From Streptosporangium roseum DSM 43021 (GTDB lineage: Bacteria; Actinomycetota; Actinomycetes; Streptosporangiales; Streptosporangiaceae): 64,000 nucleotides of DNA. The stretch is from the NCBI RefSeq assembly GCF_000024865.1, contig NC_013595.1, forward strand, positions 2,604,001 to 2,668,000, written 5' to 3'. Each line of letters starts with the position of its first letter. Position 1 is the stretch's first letter. The position numbers and the translations under genes are program-made. Below the pieces are notes generated by a model, which worked only from the letters and a program-made list of their open reading frames with translations, was not told the origin of the DNA and did not search any database. This document shows positions 54,604 through 63,848 of the stretch, one piece after another.

Positions 54604-56325
54604 GTGAAATCTGCAGCATTGGGACCGCAAAACCGGGCGACGGCGTTGCGGGAGATGAGCGAGAACGAATACGACGTGCTGGTCATCGGCGGCGGAGTCG
54701 TCGGCGCGGGGGCCGCGCTCGACGCGGTGTCGCGGGGCCTGACGGTCGCGTTGATCGAGGCCCGTGACTGGGCGGCCGGCAGTTCGAGCCGGTCCAGCAA
54801 GCTGATCCACGGTGGCCTGCGCTACCTGGAGCAGCTGGACTTCCGGCTCGTGCGGGAGGCGCTCAAGGAGCGTCACCTGCTGCTGACCCGCCTGGCGCCC
54901 CATCTTGTCCGGGCCGTCCCGTTCCTCTTCCCGCTCAGGCACCGGATCTGGGAACGGTTCTACATCGGCGCCGGCATGACCCTTTACGACCTCCTGGGGG
55001 GCCTCAGGCCGGTCGTCCCGCGCCACCGGCATCTGAGCCGGCGCCGCGCCCTGAAGGAGGCTCCCGCGCTCCGGCCCGACGCCCTCATTGGCGCCCTGCA
55101 GTACTTCGACGCGCAGACCGACGACGCGCGCATGACGCTGACGATCGCCCGGACGGCCGCGCGGTACGGCGCCGCCGTCGTGAACAGGGCACGCGCGACC
55201 GGCCTGCTCCGCGAGGGAGGCCGGGTCGCGGGGGCGCGGGTGCTGGATCTCGAGACCGGCCGGGAGATCACCGTCCGCGCGCGCCAGGTGATCAGCGCCA
55301 CCGGCGTCTGGACCGACGAGACCCTCGAGATGGCCGGTGCCGGGGAGACCCGGACCATGAAGCCGTCGAAGGGCGTCCACATCGTCGTGCCGCGCGACCG
55401 GATCGCCCTCCGCACCGCGATGATCCTCCGGACCGAGAAGAGCGTGCTCTTCGTGATCCCGTGGGGGCATTACTGGATCATCGGGACCACGGACACGCAG
55501 TGGAGCCTCGACAAGGGCCGCCCCGTGGCGAGCCGCGCCGACATCGACTACCTGCTCGACCACGTCAACGCGGTGCTGCGCCGCCCGCTGACCCATGACG
55601 ACATCGAAGGCGTGTACGCCGGGCTCCGCCCCCTGCTCGCCGGCAGCGCGGCGAACACCGCGAAGCTCTCGCGTGAGCACCTGGTCGCCAATCCCGTCCC
55701 GGGCCTGGTGATCGTCACCGGCGGCAAGTACACCACCTACCGCGTGATGGCCGAGGACGCCGTCGACATGGCGGTGCGAGAGCTCGGCGCCGACGTGGCC
55801 GGGTCGGTCACCCACCGGGTGCCCCTTCTGGGTGCGGCCGGATACGAGGCGCTGTGGAACGGCCGGCACCGTCTGGCCGGGCGTTCCGGGCTGAGCGTCC
55901 CCACCGTGGAACGGCTCCTGCACCGCTACGGGTCGGGGGTCGAGGACCTGCTGGACATGATCATCGCCGACCCCGGGCTGGGGCGGGCGCTCGACGGAGC
56001 CCCGGGCTACCTGAAGGCCGAGGCCGTCTACGCGGCATCGCACGAACAGGCCCTCCACCTGGAGGACGTGCTGACCCGCCGTACGCACATCTTCATGGAG
56101 GAGAGGGACCGCGGCCTCGCCGCCGCGCCCGAGGTGGCCGCCCTCATCGCCCCGACCCTCGGCTGGGACGACGACGCGGTGCGGCGCGAGACGGAGCGCT
56201 ACCGGCTGCAGGCCGAGGCGGAGATGGCCGCGGAGAAGCAGCCGGACGACGCGACGGCGGAGGTGATCCTGCACAGCGTCCCGGACCCGTCCGCCCACGC
56301 GGGCGCGGCCGGGGCGAATCCTTAG
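54604..56325 (+). CDS. glpD: Glycerol-3-phosphate dehydrogenase
   Basis: 573 aa flavoprotein. FAD motif VLVIGGGVVGAGAALDAVSR, signature SSRSSKLIHGGLRYLEQLDF, and the C-terminal GlpD domain (LEDVLTRRTHIFMEERDRG). It oxidises glycerol 3-phosphate to dihydroxyacetone phosphate at the membrane, completing glycerol entry into glycolysis. The GTG start has AGGAGAGGAAG upstream and the N-terminus is typical of actinobacterial GlpD; ATG at 54655 is a shorter alternative. It is more distant from the GlpD-type gene at 5.5 kb than its operon context would require for a recent duplicate. Its TAG stop lies in a tandemly duplicated 43-bp sequence. Confidence 0.95.
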   Translation: MKSAALGPQNRATALREMSENEYDVLVIGGGVVGAGAALDAVSRGLTVALIEARDWAAGSSSRSSKLIHGGLRYLEQLDFRLVREALKERHLLLTRLAPHLVRAVPFLFPLRHRIWERFYIGAGMTLYDLLGGLRPVVPRHRHLSRRRALKEAPALRPDALIGALQYFDAQTDDARMTLTIARTAARYGAAVVNRARATGLLREGGRVAGARVLDLETGREITVRARQVISATGVWTDETLEMAGAGETRTMKPSKGVHIVVPRDRIALRTAMILRTEKSVLFVIPWGHYWIIGTTDTQWSLDKGRPVASRADIDYLLDHVNAVLRRPLTHDDIEGVYAGLRPLLAGSAANTAKLSREHLVANPVPGLVIVTGGKYTTYRVMAEDAVDMAVRELGADVAGSVTHRVPLLGAAGYEALWNGRHRLAGRSGLSVPTVERLLHRYGSGVEDLLDMIIADPGLGRALDGAPGYLKAEAVYAASHEQALHLEDVLTRRTHIFMEERDRGLAAAPEVAALIAPTLGWDDDAVRRETERYRLQAEAEMAAEKQPDDATAEVILHSVPDPSAHAGAAGANP

Positions 56326-56412
56326 CGTCGCGGCCGTGCGGACGCCTCCACCGCCGGGCACCCGTTCCCTAGCGTCGCGGCCGTGCGGACGCCTCCACCG
56401 CCGGGCACCCGT
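56323..56412. repeat. 43-bp tandem duplication at the glpD stop
   Basis: 56323-56365 and 56370-56412 are identical, separated by TCCC (47-bp period). Each copy starts with the TAG that stops glpD and contains the GTG of a possible kinase start. Since 47 is not a multiple of 3, the two GTGs lie in different frames. Confidence 0.9.
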
Positions 56413-56445
56413 AAGGTGGGGTCCCAATTGCCGGGCTCGGAATCG

Positions 56446-58308
56446 ATGGCGGGGATCGTGGGCGGTTGGGAACGGGCGCAGGCCGTGCTGGCCGGCCGGT
56501 ATCGGCTGGATGAGCTGATCGGCCGGGGCGGTACGGGCGAGGTGTGGCGCGGTCATGACCTGCGGCCGGGCTGGCCGGTGGCGGTCAAGATCCTGTCGCC
56601 GCAGGTGACCGACGTCTCGATGCGGGAGCGGTTCGCCCGGGAGGCGCGGACCGCCGCGCGGGTCGTCCACCCCAATGTGGTGACGGTGTTCGACGTGGGC
56701 GAGCACGAGGGCCGGCCGTTCCTGGTCATGGAGCTGCTGACCGGCCGCGACCTCGCCACCGAGCTGGCCGAGGACGGCCCGCCGGGCATCTCCGCGATGT
56801 GCCGCCTGGCGGGGCAGGCCGCGGTCGGGCTGGACGCCGCGCATCGGGCCGGGGTCGTGCACCGCGACGTCAAGCCGGCCAACCTGCACCGGAGCGGGGA
56901 CGGCGCGCTCAAGGTGGTCGACTTCGGTACGGCCCGCGTCGCGACCGAGGCCGCGACGCGGCTGACCTCCGGGGGAGACGTCGTCGGCACGGCCGCCTAC
57001 CTGTCGCCCGAGCAGATTCTCGGCGAGGCGGGGGACGCGGCATCCGACCTGTACGCGCTCGGCTGCGTCTGCTACGAGCTGCTGTGCGGGCGCCCGCCGT
57101 TCGTCGGACCGGCGGCGGACCTGATCTCCCAGCACGTGCGGAGCCTTCCGGAGCCACCCCGCCGCCACCGCCCGGACGTCCCGGTGGAGCTGGAGCGGCT
57201 GGTGCTGGCCCTGCTGGAGAAGGACCCCGCCGCGCGGCCCCCCAGCGGGGAGGTCGTCCGCCGGGTGCTGGCCGGGGTCGCCCGCCAGGTGGCGCCCCGC
57301 GCCCGTGACGGCGCGGCGCCCCCTCCTCCGGAGCCCGAGCCGGGTCCGCCCGCGCGGGCCTGGACCACGGAAGCTCCGTCCACGCGGGCCTGGACCACGG
57401 AAGCTCCGTCCACGCGGGCCTGGACCACGGAAGCTCCGTCCACGCGGGCCCGGAGCACGGAAGCTCCGTCCACGCGGGCCCGGAGCACGGAAGCTCCGTC
57501 CACGCGGGCCCGGAGCACGGAAGCTCTGAGCACGGAGGCTCGAAGCACGGAGGTCCGGAGCAGGGAAGTCCGGCGCGTGGATGCCCGGAGCACGGAAGCT
57601 CCGTCCACGCGGGCCTGGACGGCGGAGGCTCGGAGCACGGAAGCCGGGGCCGCGCGGGACTGGACGGCGGAGGCGCGGAGCACGGAGGTGTGGGCGGCGG
57701 AGGCGTGGACGGCGCGGGCCCGTACCGGGGAGGCCGCCCGGAGCGCGGAGTCCGTGCCGGGCCGCCTGCGGGGGTGGCACGTCGGGGCGGGGCTGGGCGT
57801 GCTCGCCGCCCTCGTGGCCGGAGCCCTGTGGACGTCGGCCCCGCCGGACCCGGCGGGATCGGCCGCCGCCGCGATCACGTCCGCGGCGCCTTCCGCGACG
57901 CGGTCCGGGCCGTCCGGGCTGCCGTCCGCACCGCCGTCGCCGTCGCGGACCGCCTCGCAGAGCGTGTCCGCGGCCCCGTCACCGGCCCCCAGCCGGACCG
58001 CGGCGGCACAGGGATGGCGGGCACGCCTGCTGGCCCTCAGCCGTGCCGTCACCGAGCAGGAACGCCGCGGGGGCATCGACCGCAAGCTGGCCCGCAAGAT
58101 CCGGGGGAAGATCGCCAAAATCGCCGGGAAGCTCCAGGAGGGCAAGGGCGGGGACGCCCGTGACGAGCTGCGCGAGCTCGGCCGCGACCTGGCCGAGGCC
58201 CGGCGGAAGGGCAGGCTCGCCTCCGAGGGGCCCCTCCTCACCTTCCTGCGCGACTCCGGGTTCGCCCTCGCCTCCCCGCCGCGCGGCCGCGGTTCCGACG
58301 ACGACTAG
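56446..58308 (+). CDS. Membrane Ser/Thr protein kinase with repetitive stalk
   Basis: 620 aa from the ATG at 56446 (a GTG at 56383 lies in the duplicated DNA and has no ribosome-binding site). Kinase domain (about 15-285): GRGGTGEVWRG, VAVKIL (Lys), HRDVKPANL, DFGTAR, SPEQ. Next a juxtamembrane region built from tandem STRAWTTEAP-type decapeptides, one membrane helix (HVGAGLGVLAALVAGALW), a Ser/Pro/Ala-rich segment and a basic, helical extracellular end (RKLARKIRGKIAKIAGKLQE). It is a PknB-type sensor kinase without PASTA repeats. The signal sensed is unknown. It follows glpD but is probably a separate unit. Confidence 0.88.
   Translation: MAGIVGGWERAQAVLAGRYRLDELIGRGGTGEVWRGHDLRPGWPVAVKILSPQVTDVSMRERFAREARTAARVVHPNVVTVFDVGEHEGRPFLVMELLTGRDLATELAEDGPPGISAMCRLAGQAAVGLDAAHRAGVVHRDVKPANLHRSGDGALKVVDFGTARVATEAATRLTSGGDVVGTAAYLSPEQILGEAGDAASDLYALGCVCYELLCGRPPFVGPAADLISQHVRSLPEPPRRHRPDVPVELERLVLALLEKDPAARPPSGEVVRRVLAGVARQVAPRARDGAAPPPPEPEPGPPARAWTTEAPSTRAWTTEAPSTRAWTTEAPSTRARSTEAPSTRARSTEAPSTRARSTEALSTEARSTEVRSREVRRVDARSTEAPSTRAWTAEARSTEAGAARDWTAEARSTEVWAAEAWTARARTGEAARSAESVPGRLRGWHVGAGLGVLAALVAGALWTSAPPDPAGSAAAAITSAAPSATRSGPSGLPSAPPSPSRTASQSVSAAPSPAPSRTAAAQGWRARLLALSRAVTEQERRGGIDRKLARKIRGKIAKIAGKLQEGKGGDARDELRELGRDLAEARRKGRLASEGPLLTFLRDSGFALASPPRGRGSDDD
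57354..57533 (+). repeat. 30-bp coding minisatellite in the kinase stalk
   Basis: Six 30-bp units in phase (57354, 57384, 57414, 57444, 57474, 57504), units 1-3 and 4-5 almost identical, followed by more degraded copies to about 57720. Each unit encodes ten residues (ARAWTTEAPST-like). Such arrays expand and shrink easily. Confidence 0.92.
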
Positions 58309-58350
58309 CGCCGCGCACGGCGCCGGGCAGGGCCCGGGCCGCGTGGGGGG

Positions 58351-58387
58351 CCCGGCGGCGGCACGGAGGAGCCGGGCCGCCGCCGGG
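58351..58387. terminator. Bidirectional terminator hairpin
   Basis: CCCGGCGGCGGC (58351-58362) pairs exactly with 58376-58387, 13-nt loop, between the convergent kinase and aldo/keto reductase genes. Confidence 0.65.
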
Positions 58388-58391
58388 ACGT

Positions 58392-59417
58392 TCAGCGCCG
58401 GCGCAGGGCGGGGTCGGTCAGGGCGGGGGGGACGTGGCCGACATCGTCGGGGCTCACGTTCGTGCCCGGCGGGACGAGCTCGTCGATCGCGTCGAGGACG
58501 TCCGGTGAGAGCCGTACGGCGTCGGCCCCGAGCTGGCCGGTGAGCTGCTCCAGCGTGCGCGGGCCGATCACCGCGGCGGTGACGGCGCGGTGGGAGAGCA
58601 CGAAGCCCAGGGCGAGATGGATCATCGAGATGCCCGCCTCGGCGGCCAGGGTGGCCAGCCTGCCGGTGAGGTAGAGCTTGCGGGCACGGACCTCCTCGGC
58701 CCGGAAGTCGAAGTGGTCGGCGTTGCGCATGGCCCGGGAGTCGGCGGGCGGTGGCGTGCCGGGGCGGTATTTGCCGGTCAGCCAGCCGCCGTTCAGAGGG
58801 CTCCAGGCCAGCACGCCCAGGTTGTGGCGCTCGGCCACCGGCAGCACGGCGGCCTCGGCGTGCCGGGCCAGGATCGAGTAGGAGAGCTGCTCGGTGGCGA
58901 ACCGCTCGCGTTGGCGGCGTTCCGCGACCCACTGGGCCTCGACGATCTCCTCGACCGGGAACGAGGAGGTGCCGATCGCCCGCACCTTGCCCTGCCGTAT
59001 GAGGTCGGACAGGGCGCCGAGGGTCTCGTCGATGTCGGTGAGCGGGTCGGGCCGGTGAACCTGGTACAGGTCGATCCAGTCGGTGCCCAGGCGGCGCAGG
59101 CTGTCCTCGGCGGCCCGCATGATCCAGCGCCGGGAGTTGCCGCGCCGGCCGGGCGAGTCGTCCATCGGGCTGTTGAACTTCGTCGCGAGCACGACCTCGT
59201 CCCTGCGGCGCCTGATGGCCCGGCCGACGATCTCCTCGCTCTCGCCGAAGGCGTAGACGTCGGCGGTGTCGATCATGTTGATACCCGCGTCGAGCGCGGT
59301 GCCGACGATGCGCACGCACTCGTCGGGATCGCTGTTCCCCCAGGCCCCGAGCATCATCGTGCCGAGACAGAGCGGGCTGACCTGGATGCCGGTACGGCCA
59401 AGCGTGCGATGGTTCAC
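58392..59417 (-). CDS. Aldo/keto reductase
   Basis: 341 aa from the GTG at 59417, where homology begins (NHRTLGRTGIQVSPLCLGTM) and an AGGG site lies 8-11 nt upstream; the longer frame to 59525 lacks family likeness. Catalytic residues are visible: Asp-Tyr pair in DTADVYAFGESE, Lys in VVLATKFNSPMDD, His in DLYQVHRPDP. Barrel strands continue with AIGTSSFPVEEI and VLAWSPLNGGWLTGKY. It is an NADPH-dependent carbonyl reductase of the AKR family; the physiological substrate is not evident. Confidence 0.9.
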   Translation of the reverse strand: MNHRTLGRTGIQVSPLCLGTMMLGAWGNSDPDECVRIVGTALDAGINMIDTADVYAFGESEEIVGRAIRRRRDEVVLATKFNSPMDDSPGRRGNSRRWIMRAAEDSLRRLGTDWIDLYQVHRPDPLTDIDETLGALSDLIRQGKVRAIGTSSFPVEEIVEAQWVAERRQRERFATEQLSYSILARHAEAAVLPVAERHNLGVLAWSPLNGGWLTGKYRPGTPPPADSRAMRNADHFDFRAEEVRARKLYLTGRLATLAAEAGISMIHLALGFVLSHRAVTAAVIGPRTLEQLTGQLGADAVRLSPDVLDAIDELVPPGTNVSPDDVGHVPPALTDPALRRR

Positions 59418-59611
59418 GGTACAGACCCTGCCATGTCTCCCCGCGGGCACCGATGTCGCCCCGGAGCACGCGCGCCCCGGTTCTTTGTGCGCCGGGCACA
59501 TGAAGGCCCCCGGCACCGGGGACATAGCGTCCCGGAGATCGGCGTCACCCCACGCCCCTCGACCCGGACGAGTTCGACGGGCCGGCGGACAAGGACCGAA
59601 GGAGGACCGAC

Positions 59612-60064
59612 GTGCTTGAGAAGAAGCTCACCGAGGCGCGCTGGACGCACATCGCACTGCCCTGCTGCGACGTGGACAAGGCGATCGAGTTCTACACCAC
59701 CATGACCCCGCTGGTGGTGGTCGCCCGCCACGCGGACAAGGACGGGCGCAACGTCTGGCTCTCCAACGACAAGCAGGTGGAGACGCCGTTCGTGCTGGTG
59801 CTGGTGGAGTTCGCCAAGGACAGGGGGACGCGGCAGCCGCAGCTCACCCCGTTCGCGCACCTCGGCATGGAGGTGCCCGGCCGCGAGGACGTGGACCGGA
59901 TCGCCGCCGAGGCGCGGGAGATGGGCTGCCTGCACTGGGAGCCGATGGAGCTGCCGGCGCCGGTCGGCTACATCTGCGCGCTGAAGGACCCCGACGGCAA
60001 TGTCGTGGAGATCTCGCACAACCAGCAGGTCTTCGAAGAGGTCCGGACCCTGTGGGGGAGCTGA
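59612..60064 (+). CDS. VOC-family (glyoxalase-fold) protein
   Basis: 150 aa. Two beta-alpha-beta-beta-beta halves typical of the vicinal-oxygen-chelate fold: WTHIALPCCDVDKAIEFYTT (metal-ligand His near 13) and FAHLGMEVPGREDVDRIAAE (second His), ending ALKDPDGNVVEISHNQ with the usual Glu. It could be a lyase, dioxygenase or resistance-type binding protein. The GTG start has a strong GGAGGA site. It overlaps the next gene by 13 nt, so the two proteins are probably made together. Confidence 0.85.
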   Translation: MLEKKLTEARWTHIALPCCDVDKAIEFYTTMTPLVVVARHADKDGRNVWLSNDKQVETPFVLVLVEFAKDRGTRQPQLTPFAHLGMEVPGREDVDRIAAEAREMGCLHWEPMELPAPVGYICALKDPDGNVVEISHNQQVFEEVRTLWGS

Positions 60065-60432
60065 CCAGGCAGGCGGTCGAGCGCTACGTCGAGGCGCTCA
60101 ACAGGCACGACCCCGGCGAGATCGCCGCCTGCGTCACCCCCGGCTTCCACAACGAGCACACCTCCGAGGCCGGGGTCAGCCTGCACGGCAGGGACGCCTA
60201 CCGCGAGCGCCTCAAGGTGTTCCTGTCGGAGTTCGCCGGACTGCGTTACGAGATCGAGGACCTGATCGTGGACGGGCTCCGGGCGGCGGTGCCGTACCGG
60301 ATGAGCTTCACCTACCGGGGGCGGCCCGTCGTCATCCGCGGGATGTTCCGCTTCGAGGTCGCCGACGGCCTCATCGCTCACCGGGTCGACTACTGGGACG
60401 GTGCGGAGTTCACCCGCCAGACGTCCCGCTGA
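60052..60432 (+). CDS. NTF2-like/SnoaL-like protein
   Basis: 126 aa with a cone-shaped NTF2-like fold signature: ELTRQAVERYVEALNRHDPG, then FHNEHTSEAG and LHGRDAYRERLKVFLSEFAG, and VIRGMFRFEVADGLIAHRVD at the end. Members include cyclases, isomerases and binding proteins. The GTG start lies inside the end of the VOC gene, so the pair likely acts on the same small molecule. No specific substrate can be inferred. Confidence 0.82.
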   Translation: MGELTRQAVERYVEALNRHDPGEIAACVTPGFHNEHTSEAGVSLHGRDAYRERLKVFLSEFAGLRYEIEDLIVDGLRAAVPYRMSFTYRGRPVVIRGMFRFEVADGLIAHRVDYWDGAEFTRQTSR

Positions 60433-60451
60433 GACCTGCCAGGGATCCCAC

Positions 60452-60486
60452 CGGGACCTGCGGGGACAGGGTTCCCGCAGGTCCCG
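60452..60486. terminator. Bidirectional terminator hairpin
   Basis: CGGGACCTGCGGG (60452-60464) pairs exactly with 60474-60486, 9-nt loop, between the convergent NTF2-like and TPR genes. Confidence 0.7.
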
Positions 60487-60580
60487 CGGAGAAAGGCAGC
60501 AGCCTTGCTTGACACCTCCGCCATCGGGGCGGGCAAGCTCCGCCGCACGCGCCGCGTGTTCGGCGCCGCCCGCCGCGGGC

Positions 60581-62869
60581 TCAGGGGGCCTGCCCGGCCT
60601 CCGGCAGCGTGGCGCTGAGCAGGCGGGCACGGGCCAGCACCCCGTCGGCCTCCGCCTGGTCACCGAGATCCGCCAGGAGGTGGCCCAGGTCGGTCAGCGA
60701 GCCGGCGAGGGAGCGGCGGTGGAGGGCCGGGTCCCGCGCGGCGAGCCCGCTGTCGATCTCGACGGCCCGGCGGCGGTGGCCGAGCGCCTCGTCGGAGCGG
60801 CCCGTCTGGCGCAGGTAGTCGGCCAGCTCGCCGAGCGCCCAGGAGAGAAGGGGCAGGTGCTCGGGCTCCTCCCCGACGACGGAGGTGAGGATCTCCACCG
60901 CCTTCCGCTGGGCCGCGACGGCCTCGTCGAGACGGAGCAGGTCGTCCAGGCAGGTGGCCATGAGGCTGAGCGCGCGGGCGTAGGGGGCCGGCGGGGCGTC
61001 CGGCTGCCGCATCGCGACGATCTCCCACAGCGTGGCCGCCCGGATCAGGTGCTCCAGGGCCGCCTCCCGGTGCTGGACGCCGATGAGCTGCTCGCCGAGC
61101 GTGGTGAAGGCGTCGACCGGGTCGTCCGCCGTCTCCAGCAGCCTGTCGGTCACCGCCTCGGTGTCGCGGTGCAGGCAGCTCAGGACGAGGAGCTGCCTGC
61201 GCAGCGTCACCGCGAGCTTGCCGTCGTGGCCGAGATCCTCCCAGGTGGCGGCGGCCCGTTCGAGCAGGGGCAGCGCCTTCTCGTGGTCCTCCTGGTCGCA
61301 GTGCCGTACGGCGAGGCTGTCGAGCTCGTCCGCCAGCCTGCCCAGGTATCGGTCCGGGTCGAGCGCGGCGAGATCCTCGTAGAGTTCCACGGACCGGGCC
61401 GTCGCCCGGACGGCGCGCTCCGGGTGCCCGGCGTTCGCCGCCCGGTCGCCCAGGTGGGACAGGGCCTCGGCCATCCCCGCCCGCTGCTCCGCCCCGGCCG
61501 GGGCGGCCCCGCCGTACAGGTCGGCCGCGAGCTGCGCCGCGGTCACGGCCTCCCCGGGGCGGCCCAGCAGGGCCAGGTAGACGCTCTGCGCGACCCACGC
61601 GCCGGCCAGGCCGGAGCGGAAACGCTCCGGGGCGCGCTGGGCCAGCTCCCCGTACAGCGCCAGGGCCCGCTCCAGGCACGCGAACGCCCGCTCCGGCCGT
61701 TCCAGCCGCTCGTGGTAGCGGCCCAGGTGGTGCAGCGCCTGGGCGAGCTCGTGGCCGTGGTCCCCCTCCCCGGCGGCGTGCAGGCGCTCCAGCAGGCTCA
61801 CGGCGCGCTCGCCCGAGGTGACGGCGCGCTCGAACTGCTCGCGGGCCTCCCGCAGCAGACCCAGGTAGCCCAGGGCGCCGGCCAGGCCGGCCGCCCAGCC
61901 GGGATCCTCGTCGTAGAGCCGCTGGAAGACCTCGGCCGCCTCGCGCACCGCCTCCACCGCCTCCACGGTCCGGCCGGCGTTCTGGAGGCAGATGCCGAGG
62001 TTGTGCAGGGCGGTCGCCAGCCGCGTCGGGTCGCCGATCTCCCGCAGCAGCGCGGCGGACGCGGCGGCGGCCTCGACCGCCTCCGCGTTCCGGTCCATCG
62101 CGTTGAGGACGATCCCCAGCCGCTCATGGATGTCGGCCCGGGTCTCTTCGCTGTCCGGGCAGTCCCCGTAGAGCGCCACGGACTCCTTCATCGCGGCGAC
62201 CGCGGCCTCGGTCTGCCCGCTCTCCTCAAGGTCCCTGCCGAGGCAGTCGAGGGCGCGGGCCAGTTTCGGGGTCCAGCCGGGGTCGTCGTCGCGGGTCGCG
62301 CGGCAGAGGTCGACGGCCTGGCGCATCGCGCCGGTGGCGTCCCCGAGCCGGCCGAGCTCACGGTGGACGTGCCTGAGGTTGTGCAGGGAGCGCAGCAGCT
62401 CCGGGCGGTAGAAGGCCGGGTCCTCGCCCGCGAGTGCCCGGTACATCCCGGTCGACGTCAGTACGGCCTGCAGCGCGCCGGCGGGCTCGCCCAGCTTCAG
62501 GTCGATCCCGGCCACCTCGTCCAGGGCCAGGGCGTGCCAGAAGCGCTGGCCCGGATCCTCCGCGCTGAGCGCGGCGTACGCCTGGACGGTCTCGACGGCC
62601 ACCTCCCGCGCCTCGTCCCACAGCTCGCCCGTGACCAGCTCCTCCCGGAGTTCCCGCAGGGCCGTGGCGACGGTGAGACGGTGCGCGGACAGCCGGCGGG
62701 CCCGCTCCAGCACCTGCCTCGCGGTGGCGAGGGCGGCCTCGCGGTCGCCCGCCTCCCGCTGCAGTTCGAGGAGCCGGGTCAGCCCGGTGATCTGCCCGTG
62801 CTCCTGCTCCCCGCCGTCGCCGGCCTGCTCCCCGGGGCGCGGGTGGACGTCGTTCCCGGCCGGGTTCAT
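60581..62869 (-). CDS. Tetratricopeptide-repeat protein
   Basis: 762 aa from the ATG at 62869, which has GAGGAAG 6 nt upstream; a GTG at 62884 is in frame. Nearly the whole length is helical repeats with the TPR spacing, for example LATALHNLGICLQNAGRTVE, LAGALGYLGLLREAREQFER, and LSWALGELADYLRQTGRSDE. At least ten repeats can be counted. It has no enzymatic, DNA-binding or membrane domain, so it is probably a protein-protein scaffold. Large TPR proteins of this style are often found near regulators or effector systems in actinomycetes, but nothing here links it to one. Confidence 0.85.
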   Translation of the reverse strand: MNPAGNDVHPRPGEQAGDGGEQEHGQITGLTRLLELQREAGDREAALATARQVLERARRLSAHRLTVATALRELREELVTGELWDEAREVAVETVQAYAALSAEDPGQRFWHALALDEVAGIDLKLGEPAGALQAVLTSTGMYRALAGEDPAFYRPELLRSLHNLRHVHRELGRLGDATGAMRQAVDLCRATRDDDPGWTPKLARALDCLGRDLEESGQTEAAVAAMKESVALYGDCPDSEETRADIHERLGIVLNAMDRNAEAVEAAAASAALLREIGDPTRLATALHNLGICLQNAGRTVEAVEAVREAAEVFQRLYDEDPGWAAGLAGALGYLGLLREAREQFERAVTSGERAVSLLERLHAAGEGDHGHELAQALHHLGRYHERLERPERAFACLERALALYGELAQRAPERFRSGLAGAWVAQSVYLALLGRPGEAVTAAQLAADLYGGAAPAGAEQRAGMAEALSHLGDRAANAGHPERAVRATARSVELYEDLAALDPDRYLGRLADELDSLAVRHCDQEDHEKALPLLERAAATWEDLGHDGKLAVTLRRQLLVLSCLHRDTEAVTDRLLETADDPVDAFTTLGEQLIGVQHREAALEHLIRAATLWEIVAMRQPDAPPAPYARALSLMATCLDDLLRLDEAVAAQRKAVEILTSVVGEEPEHLPLLSWALGELADYLRQTGRSDEALGHRRRAVEIDSGLAARDPALHRRSLAGSLTDLGHLLADLGDQAEADGVLARARLLSATLPEAGQAP

Positions 62870-63012
62870 CGGTGTCTTCCTCACCGGCCAACTTTCGCGG
62901 CTCCCACTTGCCCTTCACTTGAAATCTGATGAAAGCGGGGCTCAGCCGGGGAGACGGTGCGGCGGCTCCGGACCCGGGCGCATGACCCCGCGTCTCCGGG
63001 TACCTCTGATAC

Positions 63013-63729
63013 ATGACCTCACCATCGAAGGATCGGCTGGCCGATCTCGACCCCTTCGACATCTTCGACACCGAGGCGGCCCGCCTGGACCGTTACTTCT
63101 CCCGGCTCGACGACGAGGGCTGGCGGCGCCCCTCGCGGTGCGCGGGCTGGTCGGTGCGCGACGTCCTGGGGCACCTGGCCGGCGAGGAGCTCTACAACCA
63201 CGCCTGCCTGGACGGCGACGTCCCGGGTTTCTCCGCGATGCTCGGACGCGAGGGCGTCACCGGCGGCTTCGACGGCTTCAACGACTGGTGCGTACGGCGC
63301 GGCCGCGGCATGCCCGTCGAGGAGGTGCTCCAGGAGTGGCGGCGCGCGAACGGCGAGACGCGCGAGCGCATGCGCTCGCTCGGCCGCGACGCGGAACTGC
63401 CGACCATGGCCGGGCCGTACCCGGTGGGCCTGCAGACCTTCCACTACGACTCCGAGTACGCCACGCACGCCGACGACGTGGGAGCTCCCATGGCGGACGA
63501 CGAGGCCGACGGACGGGCCCGGTGGCGGGCCGAGGTGGCGAGCTTCGTGCTGGGGGAGCAGGGCTCGGAGGCGCAGGTCGAGCTGACCGCCGAACGGGTC
63601 TGGGTGCACGCGGCCGGTATGAGCGCGCAACTGCCCGTCTCCGTGTTCGTCGAGGCGACGGTCGGCCGGCTGCCGGACGACCACCCGATCGACCGCAGGC
63701 TCAGGGCGGTCCTGCGCTGCCTGGCCTGA
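63013..63729 (+). CDS. Mycothiol-dependent maleylpyruvate isomerase-family protein (DinB fold)
   Basis: 238 aa. The N-terminal four-helix bundle shows the family pattern WSVRDVLGHLAGEELYNHA and YDSEYATHADDVGAP, whose His and Asp/Glu residues form the metal site in mycothiol-dependent enzymes. The C-terminal part (about 165-238) resembles the MDMPI C-terminal domain. Such proteins use mycothiol as cofactor and occur in actinomycetes. The real reaction is unknown; maleylpyruvate isomerase is only the family label. Confidence 0.82.
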   Translation: MTSPSKDRLADLDPFDIFDTEAARLDRYFSRLDDEGWRRPSRCAGWSVRDVLGHLAGEELYNHACLDGDVPGFSAMLGREGVTGGFDGFNDWCVRRGRGMPVEEVLQEWRRANGETRERMRSLGRDAELPTMAGPYPVGLQTFHYDSEYATHADDVGAPMADDEADGRARWRAEVASFVLGEQGSEAQVELTAERVWVHAAGMSAQLPVSVFVEATVGRLPDDHPIDRRLRAVLRCLA

Positions 63730-63746
63730 GCCCGGCCCCGGTGACC

Positions 63747-63819
63747 TTGACGAAAGTCAATGCCGATCGCTGACGATCGGCGACTGCCCGCCTGACCTCC
63801 GGATTCCTACAGTCGTAGG
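63747..63819. promoter_or_regulatory. Three successive small inverted repeats
   Basis: TTGAC-GAAA-GTCAA (63747-63760), GCCGATCG-CTGA-CGATCGGC (63762-63781) and CCTAC-AGTC-GTAGG (63806-63819). The second looks like a terminator for the isomerase-family gene; the third, about 30 nt before the PAP2 start, resembles a small operator of the BlaI/CopY type, which is only a suggestion. Confidence 0.5.
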
Positions 63820-63848
63820 CGCCCCAGAAGGGACGACACGGAGGAAAA

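Noticed and set aside
54577..57780. 1067-aa minus-strand frame opposite glpD and the kinase
   Set aside because: Spans two well-supported genes of the other strand and its repeats are those of the kinase minisatellite read backwards.
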